The notes under the pieces: generated by a model
Told to the model about the DNA's origin: nothing
Seen by the model: only the letters and a program-made list of their open reading frames with translations
Database searches by the model: none
Made by a program: the position numbers and the translations under genes
Shown here: positions 24,086-36,830 of the stretch, piece by piece
Position numbering within the stretch: the first letter of the stretch is position 1
Layout: every line of letters begins with the position of its first letter
NCBI RefSeq assembly: GCF_027497495.1
Contig: NZ_CP114205.1
Coordinates: forward strand, 992,001 to 1,056,000
Direction of reading: 5' to 3'
Length of the DNA stretch: 64,000 nucleotides
From: Streptomyces tubercidicus
GTDB taxonomy: Bacteria > Actinomycetota > Actinomycetes > Streptomycetales > Streptomycetaceae

Positions 24086-27058
24086 GTGACTTCCCTTCCC
24101 GCGGTCACCCCCGCTCAGCTCTCCCCGCTCGCGCACTGCGCAGCGGTCTTCCTGCCGTCGGATCCGCCGCGGGCCGGGCGGATCGCCTTCTGGCGGCCCG
24201 ATGGTGAGCCCGTGGGGCCCGTCGGGGATGCGTCACTGGGTGTTGCCCTGCCGGATGACGACGGCGGGATTTCCTTGTGCGAGGTTCCGGCGCTGGTCAT
24301 GACGGTCGCGGAGGCGGTGCCGGTGCTCACCCGTGCGCGGGCCGGGCAGGGCGCCCATCCGGCTGCCGCCTTCTGGGGAGCCGCGTCCGTACTGGCGCTG
24401 CAGCTCGCGGCCCGTGGACGGATTCTGCCCGGGGTCGGTCCGGGCGGATATGACGCCTGGCGGCTGGGTCCGCTCGACCCGGCGGACCTGGCGCGGCTGC
24501 GCGATCTCGCCGCCGCGATGCCGCCGTACGCGCACGCCGCCCCGCTTCCGGGGACTGACCCGTTGGAGCTGCCGGATCCCGAACGGCACCTTCGGGCGTT
24601 CCTCGACGCGGTGGCGGACGGGCTGCCGCGCTCCCCCGGCGCCGCGCTGGCCACCGGAGCGCCGGCCTTCGCGGTGACGGCTCCGCAGCACATCCCCGAA
24701 CAGCGCGCCTGGGCCGCCGACGTCGCCGCGGGGCATGACGCGGGCGTACGGATCTCGTTGCGGGTGGAGGTGCGCGGAGGGGAGTTCTCCGAGGTCGGTG
24801 CGGGCGGCAGGCAGCAGGGCGGTGATGCGGACGGGGAGACCAGTGCGGTTCCCGGTGGGGCGCCGTTCGCGTTCAGCGCCGTGGTCCAGTTGCACAGCCT
24901 TACCGATCCGGCGCTGGTCGTGGATGCCGCGGAGGTGTGGGCGGGGGCTTCGGCGGCGGGGCAGGCGTTCGGGGCGCGGGCGCGGATGGACACGCTGCTG
25001 ACGTTGCGCCGGGCGGCGGATGCCTGGGCGCCGCTCACCCCGTTGTTGTCCGCGGCGGTGCCGGATGCGCTGGAACTCGCGGAGGAGGAGGTCGCCGAGC
25101 TGCTGGGGCCGGCCGCCGGGGCGCTGGCCGCCGCCGGGGTGCAGGTGCACTGGCCGAAGGAGCTGGCACGCACGCTGACCGCGCGTGCCGTAGTGGGGCC
25201 GCCCGAGGCCGACCAGGAAGACGGGGCGGCGGGAAGGGGGGCGGGGCCGCCGTCGCTGTTGTCGGCGGATGCCCTGCTCTCGTTCAGCTGGCGGTTCGCG
25301 GTGGGGGATCAGGAGGTCGGCAAGGCGGAGCTGGACCGGCTTGCCGAGGCGGGGCGGCCGCTGGTGCGGCTGCACGGTCAGTGGGTGCTGATCGATCCGG
25401 CAGCGGTGCGGGCCGCCCGGGAGCGGCGGGAACGTAAGATCACGCCGCTCGACGCGCTCGGCGCGGCGCTCACCGGCAGCGCCGAGGACGGGGACGGCGG
25501 CCGGGTGGAGGTGGCCGCTTCCGGCTGGCCGGCCCGGCTGCGTGACCGGATCGCCGACCCGGAGGGCGGTGACGCCCCACCGGTCCCGCAACCGGCGGCG
25601 CTCGCCGCGACGCTGCGCGACTACCAGGTGCGCGGGCTGGACTGGCTGCACCGGATGACCTCGCTGGGTCTGGGCGCCTGTCTGGCCGACGACATGGGGC
25701 TGGGTAAGACGATCACGCTCATCGCCCTGCATCTGCACCGGCAGACCGGGCCCGAGTCGGCCGGCCCCACCCTTGTCGTCTGCCCCACCTCCCTCGTGGG
25801 CAACTGGCAACGGGAGATCGAGAAGTTCGCACCGGGCACTCCGGTACGCCGTTTCCATGCCGGGCGGCGCAGTCTGGCGGAGCTGGCGGACGGCGAGTTC
25901 GTGCTCACCACGTACGGCACGATGCGGCTCGACGCCGGGAAACTGGCGGAGGTGGGCTGGGGGCTGGTCGTCGCCGATGAGGCCCAGCACATCAAGAATC
26001 CGTTCTCCGCGACCGCCAGGGCGCTGCGGACCCTGCCCGCCAAGGCCCGGGTGGCACTGACCGGTACCCCGGTGGAGAACAATCTGTCGGAGCTGTGGGC
26101 GATCCTGGACTGGACGACGCCGGGGCTGCTGGGGCCGCTGGGCCGGTTCCGTACGCGCTATGCGCAGGCCATTGAGGGCGGTGCGGCGGCGTCGCCGGAG
26201 GCGGGGGCGGCGGCCGAGCGGCTGGCCCGGCTGGTGCGGCCGTTCCTGCTGCGCCGCCGTAAGTCCGATCCGGGGATCGCGCCGGAGCTGCCGCCCAAGA
26301 CGGAGACCGACCGTGCGGTGGCGCTGACCAATGAGCAGGCGGGGCTGTACGAGGCCGTGGTGCGCGAGGGGCTCGACGAGATCGCCGGGACGGACGGGTT
26401 CGCCCGCCGGGGGCTGGTGGTCAAGCTGCTCACCTCGCTCAAGCAGATCTGCAACCACCCCGCGCAGTACCTGAAGGAGGGCGGTCCGGCGGCGGACGGG
26501 CGGGCGGCCGACACGGTGCGGATCGCGGGGCGTTCGGGGAAGGTCGAGCTGCTGGACGAGTTGCTGGACACCCTGCTCGCCGAGGGCGCGAGCGTGCTGG
26601 TGTTCACGCAGTACGTACGGATGGCGCGGCTGCTGGAGGGGCATCTGGCGGCGCGCGGGGTGCCCACGCAGTTGTTGCACGGCGGGACTCCGGTGGCGCG
26701 CCGTGAGGAGATGGTGCGGCGTTTCCAGGACGGGGCGGTGCCGGTGTTCCTGCTGTCGTTGAAGGCGGCGGGTACCGGGCTGAACCTCACCAGGGCGGCG
26801 CATGTCGTGCACTTCGACCGCTGGTGGAATCCGGCCGTCGAGGCGCAGGCCACCGACCGCGCCTACCGCATCGGCCAGACCCAGCCGGTGCAGGTACACC
26901 GGTTCATCACGGAGGGCACGATCGAGGACCGGATCGCCGGGATGCTCTCCCGTAAGCAGCAGTTGGCCGATGCGGTCCTCGGGTCCGGCGAGGCCGCGCT
27001 GACCGAACTCACCGATGCCGAGCTGGCGGATCTGGTCGCACTACGGGGGAGCGAGTGA
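24086..27058 (+). CDS. SNF2-family DNA helicase/translocase
   Basis: A 990-residue protein. Residues about 1-500 are an SNF2-associated N-terminal region; the motor follows: Walker A DDMGLGKTITLIAL (about 537), motif Ia VCPTSLVGNW, DEAQ box (VADEAQHIKN, about 630), TGTPVENNLSELW, and the C-terminal helicase lobe with VFTQYVRMARLLEGHL, LLSLKAAGTGLNLTRA and TDRAYRIGQTQPVQVHRF (motif VI). Bacterial SNF2 proteins translocate on double-stranded DNA and remodel nucleoprotein. The start is a GTG. Its TGA overlaps the GTG of the SWIM-finger gene, so the two are translationally coupled and likely act together. Confidence 0.94.
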   Translation: MTSLPAVTPAQLSPLAHCAAVFLPSDPPRAGRIAFWRPDGEPVGPVGDASLGVALPDDDGGISLCEVPALVMTVAEAVPVLTRARAGQGAHPAAAFWGAASVLALQLAARGRILPGVGPGGYDAWRLGPLDPADLARLRDLAAAMPPYAHAAPLPGTDPLELPDPERHLRAFLDAVADGLPRSPGAALATGAPAFAVTAPQHIPEQRAWAADVAAGHDAGVRISLRVEVRGGEFSEVGAGGRQQGGDADGETSAVPGGAPFAFSAVVQLHSLTDPALVVDAAEVWAGASAAGQAFGARARMDTLLTLRRAADAWAPLTPLLSAAVPDALELAEEEVAELLGPAAGALAAAGVQVHWPKELARTLTARAVVGPPEADQEDGAAGRGAGPPSLLSADALLSFSWRFAVGDQEVGKAELDRLAEAGRPLVRLHGQWVLIDPAAVRAARERRERKITPLDALGAALTGSAEDGDGGRVEVAASGWPARLRDRIADPEGGDAPPVPQPAALAATLRDYQVRGLDWLHRMTSLGLGACLADDMGLGKTITLIALHLHRQTGPESAGPTLVVCPTSLVGNWQREIEKFAPGTPVRRFHAGRRSLAELADGEFVLTTYGTMRLDAGKLAEVGWGLVVADEAQHIKNPFSATARALRTLPAKARVALTGTPVENNLSELWAILDWTTPGLLGPLGRFRTRYAQAIEGGAAASPEAGAAAERLARLVRPFLLRRRKSDPGIAPELPPKTETDRAVALTNEQAGLYEAVVREGLDEIAGTDGFARRGLVVKLLTSLKQICNHPAQYLKEGGPAADGRAADTVRIAGRSGKVELLDELLDTLLAEGASVLVFTQYVRMARLLEGHLAARGVPTQLLHGGTPVARREEMVRRFQDGAVPVFLLSLKAAGTGLNLTRAAHVVHFDRWWNPAVEAQATDRAYRIGQTQPVQVHRFITEGTIEDRIAGMLSRKQQLADAVLGSGEAALTELTDAELADLVALRGSE

Positions 27059-28407
27059 GGAACATGCCGGGAGATGAGGGACCGATGTACGTGGACGAAG
27101 GCGCATCCGATTCCGCTGCCGATTCCGCCGCCGTTGAGCGGACGTTCGAGGCGCTGCCCGCGGCCCGTGGGCAGGCTTTTGCCCGGAGCTGGTGGGGGCA
27201 GGCGTGGCTGAAGGCGCTGGAGGACTCCGCGCTGGACGGTGCGCAGGTGAAGCTGGGGCGGCGGCATGCGCGGGCCGGTGCGGTGGGCGCGGTGTCGGTG
27301 CGTCCCGGCCGTATCACCGCGGTGGTTCAGGACCGTGACCATACGCGGCACCGGTCCGATGTCCTGCTCCAGCAGTTGAGCGCGGCGGACTGGGACCGCT
27401 TCCTGGACCTGGTCGCGGACCGGGCCGGGCATATCGCGGCGCTGCTGGACCGGGACATGCCGCCGGTGCTCGTCGAGGACGCCGCCGCGGCCGGGATCGA
27501 ACTCCTGCCGGGCATCGGTGACCTGGAGCCGGAGTGCGACTGTGCGGCGTGGGACCACTGCGCGCATTCGACCGCGCTGTGCTACCAGTTGGCGCGGCTG
27601 CTGGACCAGGATCCGTTCATCCTGCTGCTGATGCGCGGCCGGGGTGAGCGGGAGCTGCTGGACGAGTTGCAGGCGCGCAGTGCGTCACGGGCGGCGGGGG
27701 CGACGGGCGCGGACGCGGCGGCGGAGCCGGACGCCGCGGGGGTGCCGGCGGCCGAGGCGTATGCGGCGCGTGACATTCTGCCGCCGCTGCCCGCGGCGCC
27801 GCCGCCGGTCGCCGCACCTGGCGCCCCGCCGGTGCTCGGGGGCGGCACCCCGCCCGCGCCCGGGGTGGACGTGGCCGCGCTGGAGTTTCTGATCGGGGAC
27901 GCGGCGGCGCGCGCCCAGGGGCTGCTGGCGGACGCACTGTCCGCCCGGCATCCGGAGAGTCCGCCGCCGCCCGTACTGACGCCCGCCCAGGATGCGGTGC
28001 GGCTGGCGGCGGCCGCTCCGGGGGCGGCGATATCGGCGCGGCTGGCGGCCGGTTCGGGGCGCGATGCGCGGAGTCTGGCCGTGGCCGTACGGGCCTGGGA
28101 GCTGGGCGGCGCGGCGGGGCTCGCGGTTCTGGAGGAGGACTGGACGCCGGAGCCCGAGGCGCTGGCGCGGGCCACCGGACGGCTGGCGGCCGCGTGGGAG
28201 GACGACGGGGCCCGGCCGCGGCTGCGGGTCACCCGTAACCGCTGGACGGTGGTGGGCGGGGCGGCCCAGTTGCGCTACGGGCGGGACGGGCGTTGGTGGC
28301 CGTACCGCCGGGAGGGCGGGCGGTGGGTGCCCGCGGGGCCGGGCACGGACGATCCGGCGGGCGCGTTGGCGGAGTTGACGGCGGAGGGGTGGTCGGCGGA
28401 GGGGTGA
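27055..28407 (+). CDS. SWIM zinc-finger protein
   Basis: A 450-residue protein with a SWIM-type zinc finger: ECDCAAWDHCAHSTALCYQ (about residue 160) shows the CxC...CxH ligand set. N-terminal residues (about 30-55, RSWWGQAWLKALEDS) match the family found beside SNF2 helicases in actinomycetes. The middle (about 205-300) is a Pro/Ala-rich linker. The start GTG overlaps the helicase stop (GTGA); an ATG nine bases later is the alternative. SWIM fingers bind DNA or protein; coupling to an SNF2 motor suggests a joint role in DNA handling. Confidence 0.9.
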   Translation: MRNMPGDEGPMYVDEGASDSAADSAAVERTFEALPAARGQAFARSWWGQAWLKALEDSALDGAQVKLGRRHARAGAVGAVSVRPGRITAVVQDRDHTRHRSDVLLQQLSAADWDRFLDLVADRAGHIAALLDRDMPPVLVEDAAAAGIELLPGIGDLEPECDCAAWDHCAHSTALCYQLARLLDQDPFILLLMRGRGERELLDELQARSASRAAGATGADAAAEPDAAGVPAAEAYAARDILPPLPAAPPPVAAPGAPPVLGGGTPPAPGVDVAALEFLIGDAAARAQGLLADALSARHPESPPPPVLTPAQDAVRLAAAAPGAAISARLAAGSGRDARSLAVAVRAWELGGAAGLAVLEEDWTPEPEALARATGRLAAAWEDDGARPRLRVTRNRWTVVGGAAQLRYGRDGRWWPYRREGGRWVPAGPGTDDPAGALAELTAEGWSAEG

Positions 28408-28433
28408 GGTGGAGGGGGGGTGGGGTCGGTCAG

Positions 28434-28454
28434 CGGCCGGTGCGGTGCCGGCCG
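28434..28454. terminator. 7-bp hairpin after the SWIM-finger gene
   Basis: CGGCCGG (28434-28440) and CCGGCCG (28448-28454) enclose a 7-nt loop, 27 bp after the stop of the SNF2/SWIM pair. Possible terminator; the stem is short. Confidence 0.4.
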
Positions 28455-28510
28455 ACGCGGCCCAATCCTCCCCATCCGGCTGCGCCGTGCCGCCGCGCGT
28501 GCTTCGCTGA

Positions 28511-31591
<3,081 letters not shown>

Positions 31592-31604
31592 TCCCCCGCG
31601 TCGG

Positions 31605-31640
31605 ACCGTGCGCCGGCCGCCGCAGAGGACGGCGCACGGT
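31605..31640. terminator. 11-bp perfect hairpin after lacZ
   Basis: ACCGTGCGCCG (31605-31615) and CGGCGCACGGT (31630-31640) pair across a 14-nt loop, beginning 14 bp after the lacZ stop. Confidence 0.7.
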
Positions 31641-31730
31641 GCCGCCCAGGGGCGTGCGCACCGGCCGGGACTACGCTTTCGGTGAGGCGTGGGTACCCGC
31701 GCGTCCCGCAGCACCGAGAGGCTTCGCACC

Positions 31731-32678
31731 ATGGTCAGCACGTCCCGGCCGCTCGCCGACGCCCTCGCCGCGGGGCCGGTCGTCCTCGACGGAGGGCTGT
31801 CGAACCAGCTGGAGGCCGCCGGGCACGACCTGGGCGACGCGCTCTGGTCGGCGCGGCTGCTGGCCGAGGAGCCGGAGGCCGTGGTGCAGGCGCATCGGGC
31901 GTACTACGAGGCCGGGGCGCAGGTCGCGATCACCGCCAGCTATCAGGCGACGTTCGAGGGGTTCGCGCGGTACGGCATCGGTGCGGAGCGGGCCGCGGAG
32001 CTGCTCACCCGGAGCGTGGAGCTGGCCCGTGAGGCGGCCCGGCGGGCGGTGTCCGGCGGGGTCGACGGGCCGCTGTATGTGGCCGCCTCGGCGGGCCCGT
32101 ATGGCGCGATGCTGGCCGACGGCTCCGAATACCGCGGGCGCTATGGCCTTTCGGTGGACGAGCTGGTGCGGTTCCACCGGCCGCGGCTGGAGGTGCTGGC
32201 CGCGGCGCGGCCCGATGTGCTGGCGCTGGAGACGGTGCCGGATGCCGAGGAGGCTCGTGCGCTGGTGCGGGCGGTGCGCGGGCTGGGCGTCCCGGCCTAT
32301 CTGTCGTACAGCGTCGCCGGGGACCGTACCCGGGCCGGGCAGCCGCTGGCGGAGGCGTTCGCGGTCGCCGCGGAGGCCGATGAGGTGATCGCGGTGGGGG
32401 TGAACTGCTGCGCGCCGGACGATGCGGACCGGGCGGTACGCACGGCGGCGCGGGTCACCGGCAAGCCGGTGGTGGTCTACCCCAACAGCGGCGAGCGCTG
32501 GGACGCGGCGGCGCGGGCATGGTGCGGCGCCCCGGAGTTCGGCGCGGACCGGGTCGCCACCTGGGCCGCGGACGGCGCCCGGCTCATCGGGGGCTGCTGC
32601 CGGGTGGGCCCGGACACCATCACGGAGCTGGCGGCGGGGCTGGGGCGGGCCGGGCCTGATCCACTGGTCCGGCCCTGA
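31731..32678 (+). CDS. mmuM: Homocysteine S-methyltransferase
   Basis: A 315-residue zinc enzyme. It starts with the family block LDGGLSNQLEAAGHDL (about 22-37). The zinc ligands are GVNCCAP (about residue 223) and GGCCRVGP (about 287), the usual Cys plus Cys-Cys arrangement. It transfers a methyl group from S-methylmethionine or SAM to homocysteine to give methionine in the cytoplasm. The ATG at 31731 has GAGAGG nine bases upstream. It lies between lacZ and an amino-acid ABC importer on the same strand but is separated from both by hairpins. Confidence 0.92.
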   Translation: MVSTSRPLADALAAGPVVLDGGLSNQLEAAGHDLGDALWSARLLAEEPEAVVQAHRAYYEAGAQVAITASYQATFEGFARYGIGAERAAELLTRSVELAREAARRAVSGGVDGPLYVAASAGPYGAMLADGSEYRGRYGLSVDELVRFHRPRLEVLAAARPDVLALETVPDAEEARALVRAVRGLGVPAYLSYSVAGDRTRAGQPLAEAFAVAAEADEVIAVGVNCCAPDDADRAVRTAARVTGKPVVVYPNSGERWDAAARAWCGAPEFGADRVATWAADGARLIGGCCRVGPDTITELAAGLGRAGPDPLVRP

Positions 32679-32694
32679 AGACACCGGCCGGACC
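32666..32694. terminator. 9-bp perfect hairpin at the end of the homocysteine methyltransferase gene
   Basis: GGTCCGGCC (32666-32674) and GGCCGGACC (32686-32694) form a stem with an 11-nt loop that spans the stop codon at 32676-32678. Probable terminator separating this gene from the ABC importer. Confidence 0.55.
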
Positions 32695-32893
32695 CTGATC
32701 CACCGGACCGCCCCCGGCCCTCTGACGAGCACCCCCGAAGCCGCACCAGCCCTGCCCGCGTCCCCCGACGCGGGTCGAAGGCGTTACACAGACGCAACCG
32801 ACCGAGCGGCGACAGAGCCCCGGGCCGGTGGCAGGATGCAGCCACATCGCAGCATGCACAGCTTGGATGATCTGTATCCGCCCTGGAGGACCA

Positions 32894-33691
32894 GTGTCCG
32901 CTCGCTCCGCGTTGCCTGTCATAGCCGTTGCCACGGCCGTCGTCGTTCTGGCGGGGTGCAGCAGCACCAAGTCCGACGGAAAGAAGGGTTCCGGCGGTCT
33001 GGAACTGGTCTCCTCCGGGACCCTGAAGACCTGCACCCACCTTCCGTACGCACCGTTCCAGGTGAAGAAGGACGGCAAGGTCGTCGGGTTCGATGTGGAT
33101 CTGGTGGATCTGGTCGCCAAGGATCTCGGCGTCAAACAGGAGATCGTCAACACTCCCTTTGAAGGCATTGAGACCGGCCAGGACTTCACCATCCGCAAAT
33201 GCGATCTGGCCGCCGCCGGGATGACGATCACGGATGCGCGCGACAAGGTCATGGAATTCTCCGACCCCTATTTCAATGCCACCCAGGCGCTGCTGACGAA
33301 GAAGGGCAAGCCCGTCAAGAAGGTCGAAGACCTCAAGGGCAAGAAGCTCGGCTATCAGAAGGCCACCACCGGCGGGATCTACGCCAAGGAGCACGGCAAG
33401 GGCGTCGAGCTGGTGGAGTTCGAGGATCTGGGGCTGTTGCTGACCGCCGTGAAGTCCGGTCAGGTCGATGCCGGGATCAATGACAACGGGGTGCTCCTCG
33501 ACTATGTGAAGCAGAACCCGGACACCAAGGTCACCGCGGAATTCAACACGGGTGAGCACTACGGCATCGGCGTACGCACCGGAAATGACGCACTGCGCAA
33601 GAAGATCAACGCGGTGCTCAAGAAGGCGAAATCCGACGGGAGTTACGACCGGATCTACAAGAAGTGGTTCGGCACCACCCCGCAGAGCTGA
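32894..33691 (+). CDS. Polar amino-acid ABC importer, substrate-binding lipoprotein
   Basis: A 265-residue lipoprotein: lipobox VLAGC puts the lipidated Cys at residue 22. The mature part is a family 3 (SBP_bac_3) binding domain: CTHLPYAPFQV, KVVGFDVDLVDLVAKDLG, FEGIETG, FSDPYFNATQALL, and a C-terminal RIYKKWFG. The binding site binds small polar amino acids, possibly glutamate, glutamine or arginine; sequence does not say which. GGAGGA lies just upstream of the GTG start. Permease and ATPase genes follow on the same strand. Confidence 0.92.
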   Translation: MSARSALPVIAVATAVVVLAGCSSTKSDGKKGSGGLELVSSGTLKTCTHLPYAPFQVKKDGKVVGFDVDLVDLVAKDLGVKQEIVNTPFEGIETGQDFTIRKCDLAAAGMTITDARDKVMEFSDPYFNATQALLTKKGKPVKKVEDLKGKKLGYQKATTGGIYAKEHGKGVELVEFEDLGLLLTAVKSGQVDAGINDNGVLLDYVKQNPDTKVTAEFNTGEHYGIGVRTGNDALRKKINAVLKKAKSDGSYDRIYKKWFGTTPQS

Positions 33692-33702
33692 GGCCGCCCG
33701 TC

Positions 33703-34488
33703 ATGCCTGTTTCCAAAAGACAGCGCGCGCGGGCCATCCGCGGCGCGCAGTACGGCGTCCTGGTCGCCGCCGTGGTGGTCTTCGCGCTGATCGCCGACTG
33801 GCATCAGCTGCGGATGGCGTTCTTCGATGTCGAGGTCGCGAAGGCGCTCTTCCCCGAGATCATCACCACGGCGCTGGTGAACACCGTCCTCTACACCCTG
33901 CTCGGATTCGGTTTCGGTCTGGCGCTGGGGCTGGTGCTCGCACTGATGCGGCTCTCGTCGGTGCCGCCCTATCGCTGGATCGCGGTCACCTATATCGAGT
34001 TCTTCCGCGGGATCCCCTGTCTGCTGGTGTTCATCGCGCTCGGCTTCGGGGTGCCGCTGGCCTTCGAGGTCGCGCTCGATATGAACATCACCGTGATGCT
34101 GTCGCTCGGTCTGGTGGGCGCGGCGTATATGGCGGAGACCATCCGGGCCGGCATTCAGGCGGTTCCCAAGGGGCAGACGGAGGCGGCGCGTTCGCTGGGG
34201 ATGTCGCACGGGCGGGCGATGGTATCGATCGTCATTCCGCAGGCGTTCCGTATCGTGCTGCCGCCGCTGACCAATGAACTGATCCTGCTCACCAAGGATT
34301 CCTCACTGGTGTATCTGCTGGGGCTCTCCCTCACCCAGTTCGAGCTGGCCAACTTCGGCCGGGACGCACTCAATGAGCACAAGAGCCTGACCCCGATCCT
34401 GATCGCCGGGCTGCTCTATCTCGTGATCACCCTCCCGCTCGGCCAGTTGGTCCGTCGGCTGGAGGCCCGTACGGCGAAGGCCAGGTGA
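33703..34488 (+). CDS. Polar amino-acid ABC importer, permease
   Basis: A 261-residue integral membrane protein with about five to six helices. The EAA loop that docks on the ATPase is present: [25 protein letters not shown] (about residues 163-187, conserved EAA---G---------I-LP). It belongs to the HisM/GlnP family that transports polar amino acids. The ATG at 33703 gives the basic N-terminus [16 protein letters not shown]. It follows the binding-protein gene by 11 bp, and its TGA overlaps the start of the ATPase gene. Confidence 0.92.
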   Translation: MPVSKRQRARAIRGAQYGVLVAAVVVFALIADWHQLRMAFFDVEVAKALFPEIITTALVNTVLYTLLGFGFGLALGLVLALMRLSSVPPYRWIAVTYIEFFRGIPCLLVFIALGFGVPLAFEVALDMNITVMLSLGLVGAAYMAETIRAGIQAVPKGQTEAARSLGMSHGRAMVSIVIPQAFRIVLPPLTNELILLTKDSSLVYLLGLSLTQFELANFGRDALNEHKSLTPILIAGLLYLVITLPLGQLVRRLEARTAKAR

Positions 34489-35300
34489 GCGGCGTGACGA
34501 CCGAACAGGCGGCACCGGAGACGGCGGCCGCGCAGGCCATCGATGTCCAGGGCCTGCGCAAGTCCTTCGGGGAGCTGGAGGTGCTGCGCGGGATCGACTT
34601 CTCGGTGGCGCGCGGTGAGGTGGTGTGTGTCATCGGGCCCTCGGGGTCCGGGAAATCGACCCTGCTGCGCTGTGTGAATCTGCTGGAGGAGCCGAGCGCG
34701 GGGCGGGTCACGGTGGCCGGCACCGAGGTCACCGACCCGGACGTGGACATCGATCTGGTCCGCCGCCGGATCGGCATGGTCTTCCAGTCCTTCAACCTCT
34801 TCCCGCATCTGACCGCGCTGGAGAACCTGACGATCGCTCAGCGGCGGGTGCTGCGCCGCGACCGTCCCGAGGCGGAGCGGATCGCCCGCGCCAACCTCGA
34901 ACGGGTGGGGCTCAGCGACAAGGCGTCCGCCTACCCGGCGAAGCTGTCGGGCGGGCAGCAGCAGCGGGTGGCCATCGCCCGTGCGCTGTCCATGGAACCG
35001 GAGTTGATGCTCTTCGACGAGCCGACCTCGGCGCTCGACCCGGAGCTGGTCGGTGATGTGCTGGCGGTGATGCGGGGGCTGGCGCAGGACGGTATGACGA
35101 TGCTGGTCGTCACGCACGAGATGAGCTTCGCCCGGGAAGTGGCCGACCGGGTGGTCTTCATGGACGGCGGAGTGATCGTCGAGGAGGGCACCCCGGAGCA
35201 GGTGGTGGGCGCCCCGCAGCACGAACGGACCAGGACGTTCCTGGCGCGGGTGCTGGATCCGGCGGCCGCCGAGGTGAGCGAGGTCGCGGACACGCCCTAG
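34485..35300 (+). CDS. Polar amino-acid ABC importer, ATPase
   Basis: A 271-residue ATPase. All motifs are consensus: Walker [10 protein letters not shown] (about 51-59), Q-loop [16 protein letters not shown], signature LSGGQQQR (about 154), Walker [12 protein letters not shown] and H-loop VVTHEM. This is the GlnQ/HisP type that powers the preceding permease. The GTG start overlaps the permease stop (GTGA), so translation is coupled. A C-terminal extension of about 25 residues is acidic and ordinary for the family. Confidence 0.94.
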   Translation: MSGVTTEQAAPETAAAQAIDVQGLRKSFGELEVLRGIDFSVARGEVVCVIGPSGSGKSTLLRCVNLLEEPSAGRVTVAGTEVTDPDVDIDLVRRRIGMVFQSFNLFPHLTALENLTIAQRRVLRRDRPEAERIARANLERVGLSDKASAYPAKLSGGQQQRVAIARALSMEPELMLFDEPTSALDPELVGDVLAVMRGLAQDGMTMLVVTHEMSFAREVADRVVFMDGGVIVEEGTPEQVVGAPQHERTRTFLARVLDPAAAEVSEVADTP

Positions 35301-35324
35301 GGGAAGTAGTGGACGGGTGAGGGC

Positions 35325-35343
35325 CGCGGGTTCGCCTCCCGCG
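35325..35343. terminator. Short hairpin after the ABC importer operon
   Basis: CGCGGG (35325-35330) and CCCGCG (35338-35343) pair across a 7-nt loop, 24 bp after the ATPase stop. A palindrome CCGCACGTGCGG follows at 35351-35362. Either may end the operon transcript. Confidence 0.4.
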
Positions 35344-35510
35344 CCAACCGCCGCACGTGCGGCCGCCGATCGCTCGCGCCAGGGAACGGGCCATGATTCA
35401 CCGGACCGGATGCGGGGTGTCGATCGCCAATCGGCCGCAGTTCACCTGTAGTTGGGGCTCCGGTGCAAGGCTGGGGAACTTGTGTTCCGTGTGCCGGCCC
35501 TGGAGGTCCG

Positions 35511-36830
35511 ATGTCCCTACGTCAGCTGCGCCGTCCGCTCATGGTGGCGCTGCCGCTCGCGGTGCTCGCCACGGCAGTGGTACTCGGCCAGACGACCGCC
35601 CAGGCCGGTCCGGCGTCGGCCGTCGTCACCGGATCCGCGCAGCTGCCGGCAGTCCCGCTGGGCGAGTTCAGTAACGCGCTGCTGCCGGGCAGCGTGGGCA
35701 ATGACCGCGGGGTGAAGCTGGGCGGCATCGGCAGCGACATCTTCCCGGCCGGGCGGGCCGGGGAGTTCTGGACGGTGACCGACCGCGGGCCCAACGGCCA
35801 GATCAAGGTGGACGGCAGCAAGCGGCGGACGTTCCCGGTGCCGGGCTTCGACCCGGCGCTGGTGAAGATCAAGGTGCGGGGCGACCGGGTCAGCGTTCTG
35901 GAGGCGCACCCGGTCACCACCCGTTCCGGCAAGGCCGTCACCGGGCTGCCGAACCAGCGGGGCCGGGACGAGGCGCCGTACACCTACGATGCCGGGAAGC
36001 CGCTGCGGTACGACCCCAACGGCCTGGACACCGAGGGCGTGGTGCGGGCCGCCGACGGCAGTTTCTGGCTGGCCGACGAGTACGGCCCGTCACTGGTGCA
36101 TGTATCGGCTTCCGGCCGGGTGCTGGCCCGCCATGTCCCCAAGGGGCTGCATCTGACCGGCACCGACTACCCGGTCGTGGAGTCGCTGCCCAAGCTGCTG
36201 CAAAAGCGCGCGACCAACCGGGGTTTCGAGGGGCTGGCGCTGCTGCCGGACGGCGATCTGGTGGCGGCGGTGCAGAGCCCGCTGTCGAACCCTGACACGG
36301 CGGCCGGTGAAGCGTCCCGTACGGCCCGGCTGCTGCGCTTCTCGCCCGGCAAGGGCGCGGTGACCGCCGAGTACGCGTACCGCTTCGACCCGGTCGGCGA
36401 GGTCGACCCGGGCGAGGACGACACCTCCGAGCTGAAGATCTCCTCGGTGGTGGCGGTGGGCCGCGACCAGCTGCTGGTGGAGGAGCGCACCGACAAGGCC
36501 GCCCGGCTGCAACGGGTCGAGCTGAACAGGCGCTGGGACATTCTCGGCTCGCGCTGGGACGATCCGGCCACCGACCCGTCTCTGGAGCAGTCCGGCGGCC
36601 GTGCGCCGGTGCTGCCCAAGCAGCTGGTCGTCGATCTGCGCAAGGTCAAGGGCGTACCGCAGAAGACCGAGGGCATCGCGATCAGCGGGCGGCGCACCCT
36701 CACGCTGGTCAACGACAACGACTTCGGCATGACGGACGGCCCTGACGCGTTCGACGATCAGGGCCGTCTCGTGGACAGCGGGGTGCCGACGAAGGTGGTG
36801 ACCGTGCGGCTCAGGACAGCGGCTTGGTGA
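35511..36830 (+). CDS. Secreted esterase-like protein of the phytase-like family
   Basis: A 439-residue exported protein with a signal peptide (residues 1-32, cleavage near AQA-G). The mature domain shows the beta-propeller-like blocks of the esterase/phytase-like family (PF13449): GGIGSDIFPA, FWTVTDRGPNGQ, GLDTEGVVRAADGSFWLADEYGPSLVHVSASG, NRGFEGLALLPDG and KTEGIAISG. Members are calcium-dependent phosphoesterase-like enzymes or of unknown activity. GGAGG lies five bases before the ATG. Its 3' end overlaps the convergent gene by 20 bp. Confidence 0.85.
   Translation: MSLRQLRRPLMVALPLAVLATAVVLGQTTAQAGPASAVVTGSAQLPAVPLGEFSNALLPGSVGNDRGVKLGGIGSDIFPAGRAGEFWTVTDRGPNGQIKVDGSKRRTFPVPGFDPALVKIKVRGDRVSVLEAHPVTTRSGKAVTGLPNQRGRDEAPYTYDAGKPLRYDPNGLDTEGVVRAADGSFWLADEYGPSLVHVSASGRVLARHVPKGLHLTGTDYPVVESLPKLLQKRATNRGFEGLALLPDGDLVAAVQSPLSNPDTAAGEASRTARLLRFSPGKGAVTAEYAYRFDPVGEVDPGEDDTSELKISSVVAVGRDQLLVEERTDKAARLQRVELNRRWDILGSRWDDPATDPSLEQSGGRAPVLPKQLVVDLRKVKGVPQKTEGIAISGRRTLTLVNDNDFGMTDGPDAFDDQGRLVDSGVPTKVVTVRLRTAAW

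Noticed and set aside
35325..35345. Possible tRNA T-arm
   Set aside because: The 7-nt loop starts TTCG but lacks the invariant A58 position, and no acceptor, D or anticodon arm fits the surrounding 80 bases.
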